The notes beneath the pieces are model-generated. The model worked only from the letters and a program-made list of their open reading frames with translations, ran no database searches and was not told the DNA's origin. This document shows, piece by piece, positions 38,980 through 47,208 of a stretch of 64,000 bases of DNA. Origin of the DNA: WHSW01 sp963769945. GTDB taxonomy: Bacteria > Actinomycetota > Thermoleophilia > Solirubrobacterales > 70-9. The first letter of the stretch is position 1; each line of letters begins with the position of its first letter. The translations under genes and the position numbers were made by a program. The DNA lies in assembly GCA_963769945.1 (NCBI GenBank), contig CAVYOA010000006.1:62001-126000 (forward strand), read 5' to 3'.

Positions 38980-40272
38980 ATCGTCGCGCCCGACACCAGC
39001 AGCTCTGAAGCCCTGTACCGGCGTGCCGTCGAGCTGCTGCCCGGCGGTGTCAATTCGCCTGTGCGGGCGATGCGCTCCATCGGCCGCGACCATCCGATCT
39101 TCATCGAGCGCGGCGAGGGCTGTGAGCTCGTCGACGTCGACGGCAACCGTTACCTCGACTGGGTCTGTTCCTGGGGCCCGCTGATCCTCGGCCACGGCGA
39201 CGCGGGCGTGCTCGAGGCGGTGCAGGCCGCGGCGACGCGGGGTACGAGCTTCGGCGCTCCGACCGAAGGCGAGGTCGAGCTCGCCGCTGAGGTCTGTGAC
39301 CGCTTCGACTCAGTCGAGATGGTGCGGATGGTGAACTCGGGAACCGAGGCGGCGATGAGCGCCGTCCGGCTCGCTCGCGCAGCCACCGGGCGCGAGCAGC
39401 TGATCAAGTTCGCGGGCGCCTATCACGGCCACGTCGACGGCCTGCTTGCCGAGGCCGGCTCCGGTCTCGCCACGCAGGGGATTCCGGCGAGCCCAGGGGT
39501 GCCGGCGGCGCAGGCCGCAGCCACGACCGTCGTGCCGTGGAACGACATCGACGCAGTGCGCGCCGCGCTTGAAGCGCACGAAGTCGCAGCGATCCTGGCC
39601 GAGCCGCTGCCGGCGAACATGGGTCTCGTGCCTGCCCGCGACGGCTTTCTCGGCGAGCTGCGCGAGCTCGCGAGCAAACACGGGGCCCTGTTGGTGTTCG
39701 ACGAGGTGATCTCGGGCTTTCGCGTGGCCCGCGGCGGCGCCCAAGAGCTTTACGGCGTCGAAGCCGACGTCACCATCATGGGGAAGGTCATCGGTGGCGG
39801 GGTTCCGGCGGCCGCCTACGGCGCCTCACGCCAGTTGATGGAGCGAATCGCGCCTGCCGGCGACGTCTATCAGGCTGGAACGCTGTCCGGCAATCCGCTC
39901 GCTGTCGCCGCGGGACGAGCGACGCTGGCACGCCTCGATGCCGCCGCCTATCAGCGCCTCGGCGAGCTCAGCGAACGCCTGGCCGCGGGTCTGCGCGAAG
40001 CGGCCGCCGATCGCCCGGTCAGCGTCGCCTCCGCGCCGGGCCTGGTCACACCGTTCTTCGCGGCTCAGGCGCCGACCAACTTCGCCGAGGCCTCGGCCTG
40101 CGACCTGAATACCTACGGGCGCTTTGCCCGCGCTCTGCTCGACCGCGGCATCTATCCCCCCGCCTCGCAGTTCGAGGCCTGGTTCGTTTCCCTCGCCCAC
40201 GACGAGGCCGCGATCGATCGCACCTGCGAGATGGCGGCAGAGGCGTTTGCCGCCAGCGATGCCAATGCCTGA
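38980..40272 (+). CDS. hemL: Glutamate-1-semialdehyde 2,1-aminomutase, no canonical start
   Basis: HemL converts glutamate-1-semialdehyde into 5-aminolevulinate with PLP. Family blocks: ELLPGGVNSPVRAM, LVDVDGNRYLDWVCSWGP, FAGAYHGHVDG, LVFDEVISGFRVARGGAQ and the PLP lysine in IMGKVIGGGVPAAAYG. The N-terminal block (SSEALYRRAVELLPGG) lies in frame upstream of GTG 39061, but no ATG, GTG or TTG exists between the in-frame stop at 38968 and 39061. TAGAAT (38968-38973) predicts a leaderless start at ATC 38980 or GTC 38983. Using 39061 would delete conserved sequence. An indel is the alternative. Confidence 0.9.
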   Translation: MVAPDTSSSEALYRRAVELLPGGVNSPVRAMRSIGRDHPIFIERGEGCELVDVDGNRYLDWVCSWGPLILGHGDAGVLEAVQAAATRGTSFGAPTEGEVELAAEVCDRFDSVEMVRMVNSGTEAAMSAVRLARAATGREQLIKFAGAYHGHVDGLLAEAGSGLATQGIPASPGVPAAQAAATTVVPWNDIDAVRAALEAHEVAAILAEPLPANMGLVPARDGFLGELRELASKHGALLVFDEVISGFRVARGGAQELYGVEADVTIMGKVIGGGVPAAAYGASRQLMERIAPAGDVYQAGTLSGNPLAVAAGRATLARLDAAAYQRLGELSERLAAGLREAAADRPVSVASAPGLVTPFFAAQAPTNFAEASACDLNTYGRFARALLDRGIYPPASQFEAWFVSLAHDEAAIDRTCEMAAEAFAASDANA

Positions 40273-40871
40273 CCCAGCCGATGCTTTGCTCACCCTCGCG
40301 GCCGAATTACGCGCTGAGGATTCGGTCATCAGCCCGCACGTGGTCGATGTCGACACCGCGCCCGTGCTCGGCCTCCTCGCCGCTGCCGGTCCGCGGGCTG
40401 AGGCCGATCCTGCCGCCTATGCGCTGGTGGTCGAGTCCGTGCGCGAGGGCTACTTGCTGCATTACGGCAGCGCCCGCGTCGTCGTCGGCGCCGACGACGA
40501 CCTCGCTCTGCTCGCCGGCGACTACCTCTATGCCCTCGGTCTCGAACGTCTCGCGGCGCTCGGCGATCTCGAGGCGGTGCGCGAGCTCTCGGACCTGATC
40601 AGCCTCGCCGCCCAGGTTCATGATCGAGACGGCACTGCAAATCCCGGCGCCGCGGCCGCGGCGCTCTGGCTCGCCTGCGTCACGGCGATCGCCACTGGTA
40701 GCTCATCGCCCCACGAGCAAGCGAAGGCCGCGCTTCGAAGTGGCGCCGCCTGGCGCCGCTCGGGCGCTCTGGGCCGACGCTCAATCTGCCGCGGCCGAAG
40801 CGGGGATCGGCGAGCCTCTTGGCGAGGGCGCTGCTTCATTAGACTTTGGCTCGATCTCCACTCTTGGCTGA
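40265..40871 (+). pseudogene. Alpha-helical protein upstream of Rieske gene, frameshifted
   Basis: ATG at 40265 overlaps the hemL end. The first frame is Ala-rich and helical (ADALLTLAAELRAED, LALLAGDYLYALGLERLAAL) up to about 40745, where one extra base switches the frame; removing it continues GAAGAARALWADAQ and ends LDFGSISTLG at 40871. The restored product has about 201 residues. The segment DYLYALGLERLAALGDLEAV resembles the helical pattern of polyprenyl synthase-like proteins, but I cannot assign a family. The Rieske TTG start lies inside its end, so it belongs to the bc-complex operon. Confidence 0.65.
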
Positions 40872-41520
40872 CCAGGCGGACAAACAGCGGGGGAACACCC
40901 CCGAAAAGCCCAAGCCGGCGGGCTACTACGAAGGCGAGACGATGACTCGTCGTGGCGTCTTCGCGGTCGCCGGGCAGGCGATGGGCGGCATTGCCGTAAC
41001 TGCGGTCGCCCTGCCCGTCGTCGGCTTCGCCGTCGCGCCGCTGTTCGACCGCCCCGAGGAGACGTGGCAAGGCGTCGGCCCGCCCGACGATTTCAGCCCT
41101 GACACCTATCGCCAAGCGGTGATCACGATCGTCGACGGCGTCGGCGACTCCGGCAAGACGACGGTCTACATCCGCCAGGGCAGCCCCGAGCTCGACGAGG
41201 ACCCGGCCGAGTACATCGCGATCTCGACCCGCTGTGCTCATCTCGGCTGTCCGGTGCGTTTCGTCAAGGCCGCAGGCAACTTCATCTGCCCCTGTCACGG
41301 CGGCGTCTATGACTTCGAGGGCAAGGTCATCGGTGGGCCCCCGGTGCGCCCGCTCGACCGCTTCCAGACGCGGATCACCGGCGACACGCTCGAGGTCGGC
41401 CCGCGCTTCAGCGTCACCAACGATCTCGAGCCGGTTCGCGCCCGCGACCCCGGTGAGTTCACAGGCGGCGTTTGGGAATATCTCTATCCGCCCCGGCCGA
41501 CAACCGCCGCTTCCCCCTGA
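40864..41520 (+). CDS. qcrA: Rieske iron-sulfur subunit of quinol:cytochrome c reductase
   Basis: 218 residues from TTG 40864 (40846 possible). A Tat-like N-terminus (MTRRGVFAVAGQAMGG followed by a hydrophobic segment) leads to the Rieske domain with the [2Fe-2S] ligands in CAHLGC and CPCHGG. It accepts an electron from quinol and passes it to cytochrome c. The cytochrome b gene starts at its stop (TGATG). tatA and tatC lie 4.4 kb downstream, which suits export of this folded protein. Confidence 0.94.
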   Translation: MADQADKQRGNTPEKPKPAGYYEGETMTRRGVFAVAGQAMGGIAVTAVALPVVGFAVAPLFDRPEETWQGVGPPDDFSPDTYRQAVITIVDGVGDSGKTTVYIRQGSPELDEDPAEYIAISTRCAHLGCPVRFVKAAGNFICPCHGGVYDFEGKVIGGPPVRPLDRFQTRITGDTLEVGPRFSVTNDLEPVRARDPGEFTGGVWEYLYPPRPTTAASP

Positions 41521-42386
41521 TGCCGAAGCTTCCAGTCCCAGCTGTGCTCAAGAAGCCGCGCAAGCCGGGCGAAGGCGCCTCGGTGCGCACCGGCAACGGC
41601 AACGGGGCCGGCCACAACGGATCAACCGCCACCGACAAGAACGGCAACGGGTCTGGCCGTGGCGCGATCGAAACCGCCAAGGAAGGCGGCATCGATGTCA
41701 TCGGCTGGCTCGACTCGCGCTCCGGAATGTCTCCGTTTCTCACCGGGATGCTGCTGCGCAAGGTCCCGAAGGGCACTAACTGGTTCTACACCCTGGGCTC
41801 GGCGACGATGTTCGCCTTCGCGATGCAGGCGCTCACCGGCGTCTTCTTGGCGATGTACTACGTGCCCTCCTCGACCGAGGCCTATAACTCGATCGCCAAC
41901 CTGACCAACGAGGTCTTCCTCGGCGAGTTCGTTCGCGGCCTGCACAAGTGGGGCGCGACGCTGATGATCATCCTCATCTTCCTGCACATGGGCCGGACCT
42001 TCTTCTTCGGCGCCTACAAGTATCCACGCGAGCTCAACTGGGTGATCGGCGTCGTCCTCGTCATCCTCACCCTGGTCATGGGCCTGACCGGCTATCTGCT
42101 GCCCTTCGACCAGCGCTCCTACTGGGCGACGATCGTGGCCATGAACATCACCGGAACGGGGCCTGTCGTCGGGCCCTATCTGGCCGACTTCCTTCGCGCC
42201 GGCTCGGAGATCGGGGCGACGACGCTGCCGCGCTTCTACGCCGTGCACATGCTCTTGGTGCCGGGAGCGATCATCGCCCTGATCGGCGCTCACCTATATC
42301 TCGTCGTCAAGCAGGGGACGACGGCGCCGCCATGGGTTCGCGCCGACTCGCAGCCGAAGTCCGTGCGCGAGGAAGAGGTCGGGTGA
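41520..42386 (+). CDS. qcrB: Cytochrome b N-terminal (b6-type) subunit
   Basis: 288 residues. After a Gly/Asn/Ser-rich N-terminal stretch of about 45 residues the protein shows the b6-type four-helix bundle: FAFAMQALTGVFLAMYY, heme-ligand histidines in RGLHKWGATLMIILIFLHMGR and RFYAVHMLLVPG, plus ALIGAHLYLV, with GYLLPFDQRSYWA between. The low-complexity Asn/Gly N-terminus is unusual. The split b6/subunit IV plan matches the menaquinol reductases of Firmicutes and some Actinobacteria rather than the long cytochrome b of Corynebacteriales. Confidence 0.94.
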   Translation: MPKLPVPAVLKKPRKPGEGASVRTGNGNGAGHNGSTATDKNGNGSGRGAIETAKEGGIDVIGWLDSRSGMSPFLTGMLLRKVPKGTNWFYTLGSATMFAFAMQALTGVFLAMYYVPSSTEAYNSIANLTNEVFLGEFVRGLHKWGATLMIILIFLHMGRTFFFGAYKYPRELNWVIGVVLVILTLVMGLTGYLLPFDQRSYWATIVAMNITGTGPVVGPYLADFLRAGSEIGATTLPRFYAVHMLLVPGAIIALIGAHLYLVVKQGTTAPPWVRADSQPKSVREEEVG

Positions 42387-43084
42387 ACAACGCCGAGAAA
42401 GAGGAGTACCTCCGCGAGTACGAGGTGCTGAAGAAGAAGGGCAAGCCCTTCTTCCCCTACGCGATCACCAAGGACTCGGCGATGTTCGTCGTCGTCGCGC
42501 TGATGATGATCGTGATGTCGCTGGTGCTCGGCGCCGAGCTCGGGCCCAAGGCCGATCCGACGACGACCACCTATGTGCCGCGTCCCGAGTGGTACTTCTT
42601 CTTCCTCTTCGAGCTGCTCAAGGTGATCAAGCCGCCTGAGCTGGTGCCGGTGGCGACGATTGGGATCCCGACGCTGTGCATGGTCTTGCTCCTGCTGTTG
42701 CCGTTCTACGATCGCAACCCCGAGCGCCGGCCCGAGCGCCGGCCGATCGCGACCACGGCCGGCATCCTGACGATCATCGCAATGGCCTACCTCACCTTCC
42801 TCGGCGCCTCGGCCGGCTCGCCGACCGAGATCGACCTCGAGGTGGCGCCGCAGTTCGAAAACGGTAAGCAGGTCGCCGCGCAGTCGGGCTGTCTCGCCTG
42901 CCACAAGTTCGGTGAGAACGGCAACGACGGGCCGGGGCCCGAATTGACCGAGATCGGCGCGAAGCTGCCCGCGCAAGCGATCGAGCGCACCCTCGTCAAC
43001 CCCGCCGGGATCATGCCCGAGTACGGTGAGCTGCCTGACGAGAAGTTCGACAATCTCGTCAATTTCCTGGCGTCGCTGCAATAG
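42383..43084 (+). CDS. qcrC: Cytochrome b C-terminal domain fused to cytochrome c
   Basis: 233 residues from GTG 42383 (GTGA overlap). The first 150 residues are subunit IV: TTTYVPRPEWYFFFLFELLK with the PEWY quinol-site motif, and three helices. The last 80 form a monoheme cytochrome c with CLACH and a downstream axial Met in NPAGIMPEYGE. This subunit IV plus cytochrome c fusion is known from Bacillus QcrC. It completes the Rieske-b6-IV/c complex. Confidence 0.93.
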   Translation: MNNAEKEEYLREYEVLKKKGKPFFPYAITKDSAMFVVVALMMIVMSLVLGAELGPKADPTTTTYVPRPEWYFFFLFELLKVIKPPELVPVATIGIPTLCMVLLLLLPFYDRNPERRPERRPIATTAGILTIIAMAYLTFLGASAGSPTEIDLEVAPQFENGKQVAAQSGCLACHKFGENGNDGPGPELTEIGAKLPAQAIERTLVNPAGIMPEYGELPDEKFDNLVNFLASLQ

Positions 43085-43800
43085 CCGACTCCGAGGAGCA
43101 GGAGCAGTTCGCGGGCCAGATCCGGGGGATGTTCGATCGCATTGCGGGCGTCTATGACCTGATGAACTCGGCGATGACGGCGGGCCTTCACCATCGCTGG
43201 CGCGCCCGGGCGGCCGATCGCGCCGCACTCGAGCCCGGCGACCGCGCCCTTGACGCCTGCTGCGGAACCGGCGACCTCGCCTTCGAGCTCGCGCGACGGG
43301 TCGGCCCGCAGGGTGAGGTGATCGGCTCCGACTTCTCAGAGCGGATGCTCGATCTCGCCCGTTCGAAGGCGCACGAGCGCTCCCCGTCCTCGGTGCGCTT
43401 CGAGTGGGGCGATGCCCTCGAGCTTCCCTACGACGCCGGTTCGTTCGAGGCGGTAACAGTCGGCTTCGGTGTTCGCAACCTCGCCGATCTCGACCGCGGC
43501 GTGGCCGAGCTCGCTCGTGTGCTCAAGCCCGGTGGGCGGCTGGTGATCCTCGAGATCACGAATCCGACTCGCCCACCGCTGTCGACCTTCTTCTCGTTGT
43601 GGTTCGACCGGCTCGTGCCGCTGCTGGGCACGCTTGCGGGCGACCGCGAGGCCTACACCTACCTGCCCGAGTCGGTCAAGCGCTTCCCACCGCCCGAGGG
43701 ACTGGCGCTGATCATGGACAAAGCCGGGCTCGAGGGCATCCGCTACACGGTGCTCGCAGGCGGCATCATCGCGATCCACTCCGGCATCCGCGTCGCCTAG
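43081..43800 (+). CDS. menG: Demethylmenaquinone/ubiquinone C-methyltransferase
   Basis: UbiE/MenG-type SAM methyltransferase, last step of menaquinone synthesis. Motifs MFDRIAGVYDLMN, LDACCGTGDLAFELA, GSDFSERMLDLAR and VGFGVRNLADLDRGVAEL are clear. The first canonical start is ATG 43129, but the sixteen codons upstream (ADSEEQEQFAGQIRG) are family-like and begin as ATA in an ATAG overlap with the cytochrome gene stop. Lying directly after the bc complex, it supplies its quinone. Confidence 0.93.
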   Translation: MADSEEQEQFAGQIRGMFDRIAGVYDLMNSAMTAGLHHRWRARAADRAALEPGDRALDACCGTGDLAFELARRVGPQGEVIGSDFSERMLDLARSKAHERSPSSVRFEWGDALELPYDAGSFEAVTVGFGVRNLADLDRGVAELARVLKPGGRLVILEITNPTRPPLSTFFSLWFDRLVPLLGTLAGDREAYTYLPESVKRFPPPEGLALIMDKAGLEGIRYTVLAGGIIAIHSGIRVA

Positions 43801-43806
43801 GACCTC

Positions 43807-44796
43807 GTGAGCCGCTCCGAGATTCCACCGCCGGTCACTCGCGTGCTCGACGCCTCTGAGTCGTGGCTGCCACGACGCATGAATGCAGTTGAGAGGCGCC
43901 TCGGTGAGCTGGTCGAGGGCCACGGTGCGGCTCTCGCGGCGGAGGCCGGGTCGACTCTCGCGGCGGGTGGCAAGCGGATGCGACCAATGTTGGTCTTGCT
44001 CTGCGCAGGGCCCGATGCCGGCGATGACGCTGTGCGGGCCGCGGTCGCGGTCGAGCTCGTCCACATGGCGACCTTGGTTCACGACGATGTCCTTGACGCG
44101 GCGCCGATTCGCCGCGGTCGCCCGACCGTGTTCGCGCGCGCTGGGCGCAACGCAGCGACCACCGTCGGCGACTTGCTGCTCTCACGAGCCTTCGCCGAGC
44201 TCAGCGAGGCTGATGGTGAAGCGGCTCGCCGGGTCTCGCTGCTTGCCAACGCCTCAGTCGGCCTCGCTCGAGGCGAGCTGATGCAGCGCCGCGACGCTTT
44301 CTCGCGCTCGCTCGACGCGGGACGCTACTTGCAGCGCTGCATGTTGAAAACAGCTCGCCTCTTCGAGTGCGCCTGCCTCGTCGGCGCCGATCCCGAGCCG
44401 AGCCCGGCCGCGGCGGCGGCGCTGACCTCGTATGGACGCGAGATCGGGCTCGCCTTCCAGTTGCTCGACGACGTGCTTGATATCACCGGCCCGGCGGACC
44501 GCACAGGCAAGGCGCGCGGCACCGATTTGCTCGACGGCACCGTCACCTTGCCGATGATCCTCGCCCGCGAACGCGACCCCTCGCTCGCCGCCGTCGACCT
44601 GCGCGCGCTCGAAGCGGCGTCGGCCGCGAGCTTGTGTGACCGGATCGCGGCAACTGGCGCCCTCGACGATGTCCGCGCCGATGCGCGCGGGCGCGTCGAA
44701 GTGGCCAAGGATGCGCTGTCTGAGGCCGAGCTCGATGATCAGAGACGCGAATTGCTTGGACTCGTCGCCGACGGCGTCGTCGAGCGATACTCCTGA
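43807..44796 (+). CDS. Polyprenyl (heptaprenyl-type) diphosphate synthase
   Basis: 329 residues. Class I prenyltransferase with GGKRMRPMLVLL, the first Asp-rich motif LVHDDVLD, the RRGRPT loop, KTARLF and the second Asp-rich motif FQLLDDVLDITG. It extends isoprenoid diphosphates, likely to the menaquinone side chain given the adjacent methyltransferase. Hexa-, hepta- and octaprenyl specificities cannot be separated by eye. The GTG is 6 nt after the menG stop. Confidence 0.93.
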   Translation: MSRSEIPPPVTRVLDASESWLPRRMNAVERRLGELVEGHGAALAAEAGSTLAAGGKRMRPMLVLLCAGPDAGDDAVRAAVAVELVHMATLVHDDVLDAAPIRRGRPTVFARAGRNAATTVGDLLLSRAFAELSEADGEAARRVSLLANASVGLARGELMQRRDAFSRSLDAGRYLQRCMLKTARLFECACLVGADPEPSPAAAAALTSYGREIGLAFQLLDDVLDITGPADRTGKARGTDLLDGTVTLPMILARERDPSLAAVDLRALEAASAASLCDRIAATGALDDVRADARGRVEVAKDALSEAELDDQRRELLGLVADGVVERYS

Positions 44797-44823
44797 CGGC
44801 TCGTCAGGAGTTCTCGCTCGCGC

Positions 44824-45213
44824 TCAAAAATCTTCGGGGAGGATGTCGCCTGTTCGCAGCGCGCTGACGAAGCGCTCGACCTGCTCGTCCATGTTGGCGC
44901 GAGTGAGCTGCTTGAGGTCCTCGAGCAGGTGCTCGACGCCGGCATCGAGGACGTCGTCAAAGCGATCGACGACGGACTGAGCGAATGTCCCGGCGCCACG
45001 CCACTCACATTCGGGGCAGCGCAGGGCGACCTGCCAGCGCCCGGCGGCGACCGGAGCCCAGTCGACGGGGTAGACGAGCTCGGAATCGCAGTAGGCGCAG
45101 ATGTGCAGATCCGCTTTGCTTCGCCGCACCGCGGGGCGCGGACGCGTGGCTGAGCCATCGGCGAGCAGCTGGGCCGCTTGCTCTTCGAGCTTGGCTGTCT
45201 CTCTATACGCCAT
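44824..45213 (-). CDS. Conserved zinc-ribbon protein of unknown function
   Basis: 129 residues. A four-cysteine zinc ribbon (CAYCDSE ... CPECEW, spaced about 30 residues) sits in the middle, followed by a helical, charged tail (VVDRFDDVLDAGVEHLLEDLKQL). No catalytic motif is seen. Acts in the cytoplasm; may bind nucleic acid or protein. It lies between convergent polyprenyl synthase and divergent dcd. Confidence 0.75.
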   Translation of the reverse strand: MAYRETAKLEEQAAQLLADGSATRPRPAVRRSKADLHICAYCDSELVYPVDWAPVAAGRWQVALRCPECEWRGAGTFAQSVVDRFDDVLDAGVEHLLEDLKQLTRANMDEQVERFVSALRTGDILPEDF

Positions 45214-45308
45214 TCTGTTCGCGCTATCGGCGCCGGCTGTGGTCGCCTTTAGCTAGGAATGACTGCTCGGCTTGCCCCCGCCAGCCGGATGGCAGTTCAA
45301 TCACCACC

Positions 45309-45314
45309 TAGACT
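45309..45314 (+). promoter_or_regulatory. -10 box of dcd
   Basis: TAGACT, 10 nt upstream of the dcd ATG, the same hexamer and spacing as before tRNA-Ile. No Shine-Dalgarno lies between. Confidence 0.5.
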
Positions 45315-45324
45315 GCCCCCGCGC

Positions 45325-45891
45325 ATGGTCCTCTCCGACACAACCATTCGAGCCGAGGTCGAAGCAGGCCGGATCGTCTTCGACCCCTTCGACCCGGGAC
45401 TCGTGCAGCCGTCGAGCGTCGACATGCGGGTCGATCGCAAGTTTCGCGTCTTCAACAACGCCCGCTATCCGTACATCGATGTGCGCCAGCCGATGGAGGA
45501 TCTGACCTCGCTGGTCGAGGTCGACGAGGAGCCCTTCATCCTGCATCCCGGGGAGTTCGTCCTCGGCCAGACCCTCGAGCGCGTGAAGCTTCCCGACGAC
45601 ATCGTCGCCCGGCTCGAAGGCAAGAGCTCGCTTGGCCGGCTCGGGTTGCTGATCCACAGCACGGCGGGATTCGTCGACGCGGGTTTCGAGGGCAACTTGA
45701 CCCTGGAGCTGTCCAACGTCGCGAATCTGCCGATCACGATCTACCACGCGATGCCGATCGGCCAGATCTCGTTCATGCGCATGGACGCAGCGGTTTCCCA
45801 CCCCTATGGCTCTGCTGAGACGGGCTCCAAGTACCAGGGCCAGGACGAACCCACGCCGTCGCGCTTTTATCTCAATTTCGAGCGCAAGTGA
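45325..45891 (+). CDS. dcd: dCTP deaminase
   Basis: 188 residues from the ATG at 45325; a TTG-like extension to 45259 is unlikely because of the -10 box. Motifs: PSSVDMRVDRKFRVF, LEGKSSLGRLGLLIHSTAGFVD and GFEGNLTLELSN, then GSKYQGQDEPTPSRF. Removes the amino group of dCTP; in many Actinobacteria the enzyme is bifunctional and yields dUMP directly. Which form this is cannot be told with certainty. Confidence 0.94.
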   Translation: MVLSDTTIRAEVEAGRIVFDPFDPGLVQPSSVDMRVDRKFRVFNNARYPYIDVRQPMEDLTSLVEVDEEPFILHPGEFVLGQTLERVKLPDDIVARLEGKSSLGRLGLLIHSTAGFVDAGFEGNLTLELSNVANLPITIYHAMPIGQISFMRMDAAVSHPYGSAETGSKYQGQDEPTPSRFYLNFERK

Positions 45892-45926
45892 TCCGTCGAC
45901 CCGCCGCGTCGGTACTCTCTGTGTAG

Positions 45927-46181
45927 ATGGATTTCAGTGTTTGGCAAATTGCGATCGTGCTTGTCATCGCCTTGATCGTCTTTGGCCCCAAGCGTCTCCC
46001 CGAGCTTGGCTCCTCGCTTGGCCGCGGGATGCGCGACTTCAAGGACGCGATCACCGGTGACAAGGACGATGACGACGACGAGGATTCTCGAGCGAAGCTC
46101 GCGGCCGCGTCCGCCCAGCCGCAACCCGAGTCAGGCGCCGAGCCTGTCGAGGGCGAAGTCGTAACCGAGAACCGCAGCTGA
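45927..46181 (+). CDS. tatA: Sec-independent protein translocase TatA
   Basis: 84 residues: one membrane helix (WQIAIVLVIALIVFG), the FGPKRLPELG hinge, an amphipathic helix (GSSLGRGMRDFKDAITG) and an acidic tail. TatA oligomers form the Tat pore. TACTCT (45913-45918) lies 8 nt before the ATG. tatC follows 49 nt later, so both are one unit for Tat export. Confidence 0.95.
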   Translation: MDFSVWQIAIVLVIALIVFGPKRLPELGSSLGRGMRDFKDAITGDKDDDDDEDSRAKLAAASAQPQPESGAEPVEGEVVTENRS

Positions 46182-46230
46182 GGATGACGTCCGCTTCGCG
46201 CGGGCTCTGTGACCCGGAGGGAGTTTCTTC

Positions 46231-47196
46231 GTGGCGCGCGTGAAAACAGCTTCATTCGAAGAGCGGATGACGCTCGTCTCGCATCTCGACGAGCTTCGCT
46301 CGCGGCTGATCTACTGCCTGATCGCGTTCGGCGCTGCCTTTGCACTGTGCTTCTGGCAGGACAACACGATGCTGGAGATCGCCAACCGGTCTCTGCCCAA
46401 CGACCAGCCACCGCTGACACTGAGCCCGACCGAGCCGTTCTTCACGACGATGACTGTCGCGGCCTACGGCGCGATGGTGATCTCGCTGCCGTTCCTGCTC
46501 TTTCAGGCTTACGCGTTCGTGCTGCCCGCCTTCTCTCCAAGAGAGAAGAAGGTGGTCTTCCCGTTCTTGATGGCGGTTCCGTTCCTGTTCTTGGCCGGAG
46601 TCGCGTTTGCCTACTTCATCGTCATGCCGGCGGCAGTCGAGTTCCTGCTCAACTTCAACCAATCCGAGTTCAACATCCAGGTTCGCGCCAAGGAGTACTA
46701 CGGCTTCCTCGGATTGACGATGATCGCCATGGGCCTGCTGTTTCAGATCCCGATCGGAGTGCTCTCGCTGACGCGCCTGGAGATCGTCACTCCCGATCAG
46801 CTGGCAAAGAACCGCAAGTACGTGATCTTCGGCATCTCGATCGTCGCTGCGGCGCTTCCGGGCGGCGACCCGGTGAGCATGTTCCTGATCATGATTCCGC
46901 TGATCTTCCTCTACGAGGGCAGCATCATGCTGGCGCGAAGATTCGGCCACTCACGGGTGGACGACGACGACGACGACGGTGATGATGACGACGACGATCC
47001 GCCCGACGAGCCCGATGACCCAGATCCGTCCCCGGCCCGTCCAGAGTCGCCGGTCGAGCCGGTGGACGACGAGGAGCCGTCAGAGGCGAAGGGCTCGACC
47101 GCCGAGATGCCGGCCGCGGGCGCGCAGCGAGCGGTGACCGCCCGCGCCCCGGAGCGTGAGTTCGCCGACGCCGATCCTCCCAAGACAGCCCGCTAG
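46231..47196 (+). CDS. tatC: Sec-independent protein translocase TatC
   Basis: 321 residues, GTG start with GGAGGGAG upstream. Six membrane helices with the conserved N-terminal SHLDELRSRL (cytoplasmic signal-binding loop), LPAFSPREKK and the later YVIFGISIVAAALPGGDP. TatC recognises twin-arginine signals. The C-terminal 90 residues are a long disordered acidic/proline extension with an Asp run encoded by a GAC/GAT microsatellite (about 46962-46998), not usual for TatC. Its TAG stop forms part of the next gene's promoter. Confidence 0.94.
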   Translation: MARVKTASFEERMTLVSHLDELRSRLIYCLIAFGAAFALCFWQDNTMLEIANRSLPNDQPPLTLSPTEPFFTTMTVAAYGAMVISLPFLLFQAYAFVLPAFSPREKKVVFPFLMAVPFLFLAGVAFAYFIVMPAAVEFLLNFNQSEFNIQVRAKEYYGFLGLTMIAMGLLFQIPIGVLSLTRLEIVTPDQLAKNRKYVIFGISIVAAALPGGDPVSMFLIMIPLIFLYEGSIMLARRFGHSRVDDDDDDGDDDDDDPPDEPDDPDPSPARPESPVEPVDDEEPSEAKGSTAEMPAAGAQRAVTARAPEREFADADPPKTAR

Positions 47197-47199
47197 CCT
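47194..47199 (+). promoter_or_regulatory. -10 box overlapping the tatC stop
   Basis: TAGCCT begins with the tatC stop codon TAG and lies 9 nt before the ATG of the next gene, so the next gene probably has its own leaderless promoter within the tatC end. Confidence 0.45.
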
Positions 47200-47208
47200 C
47201 TCGGCGCG

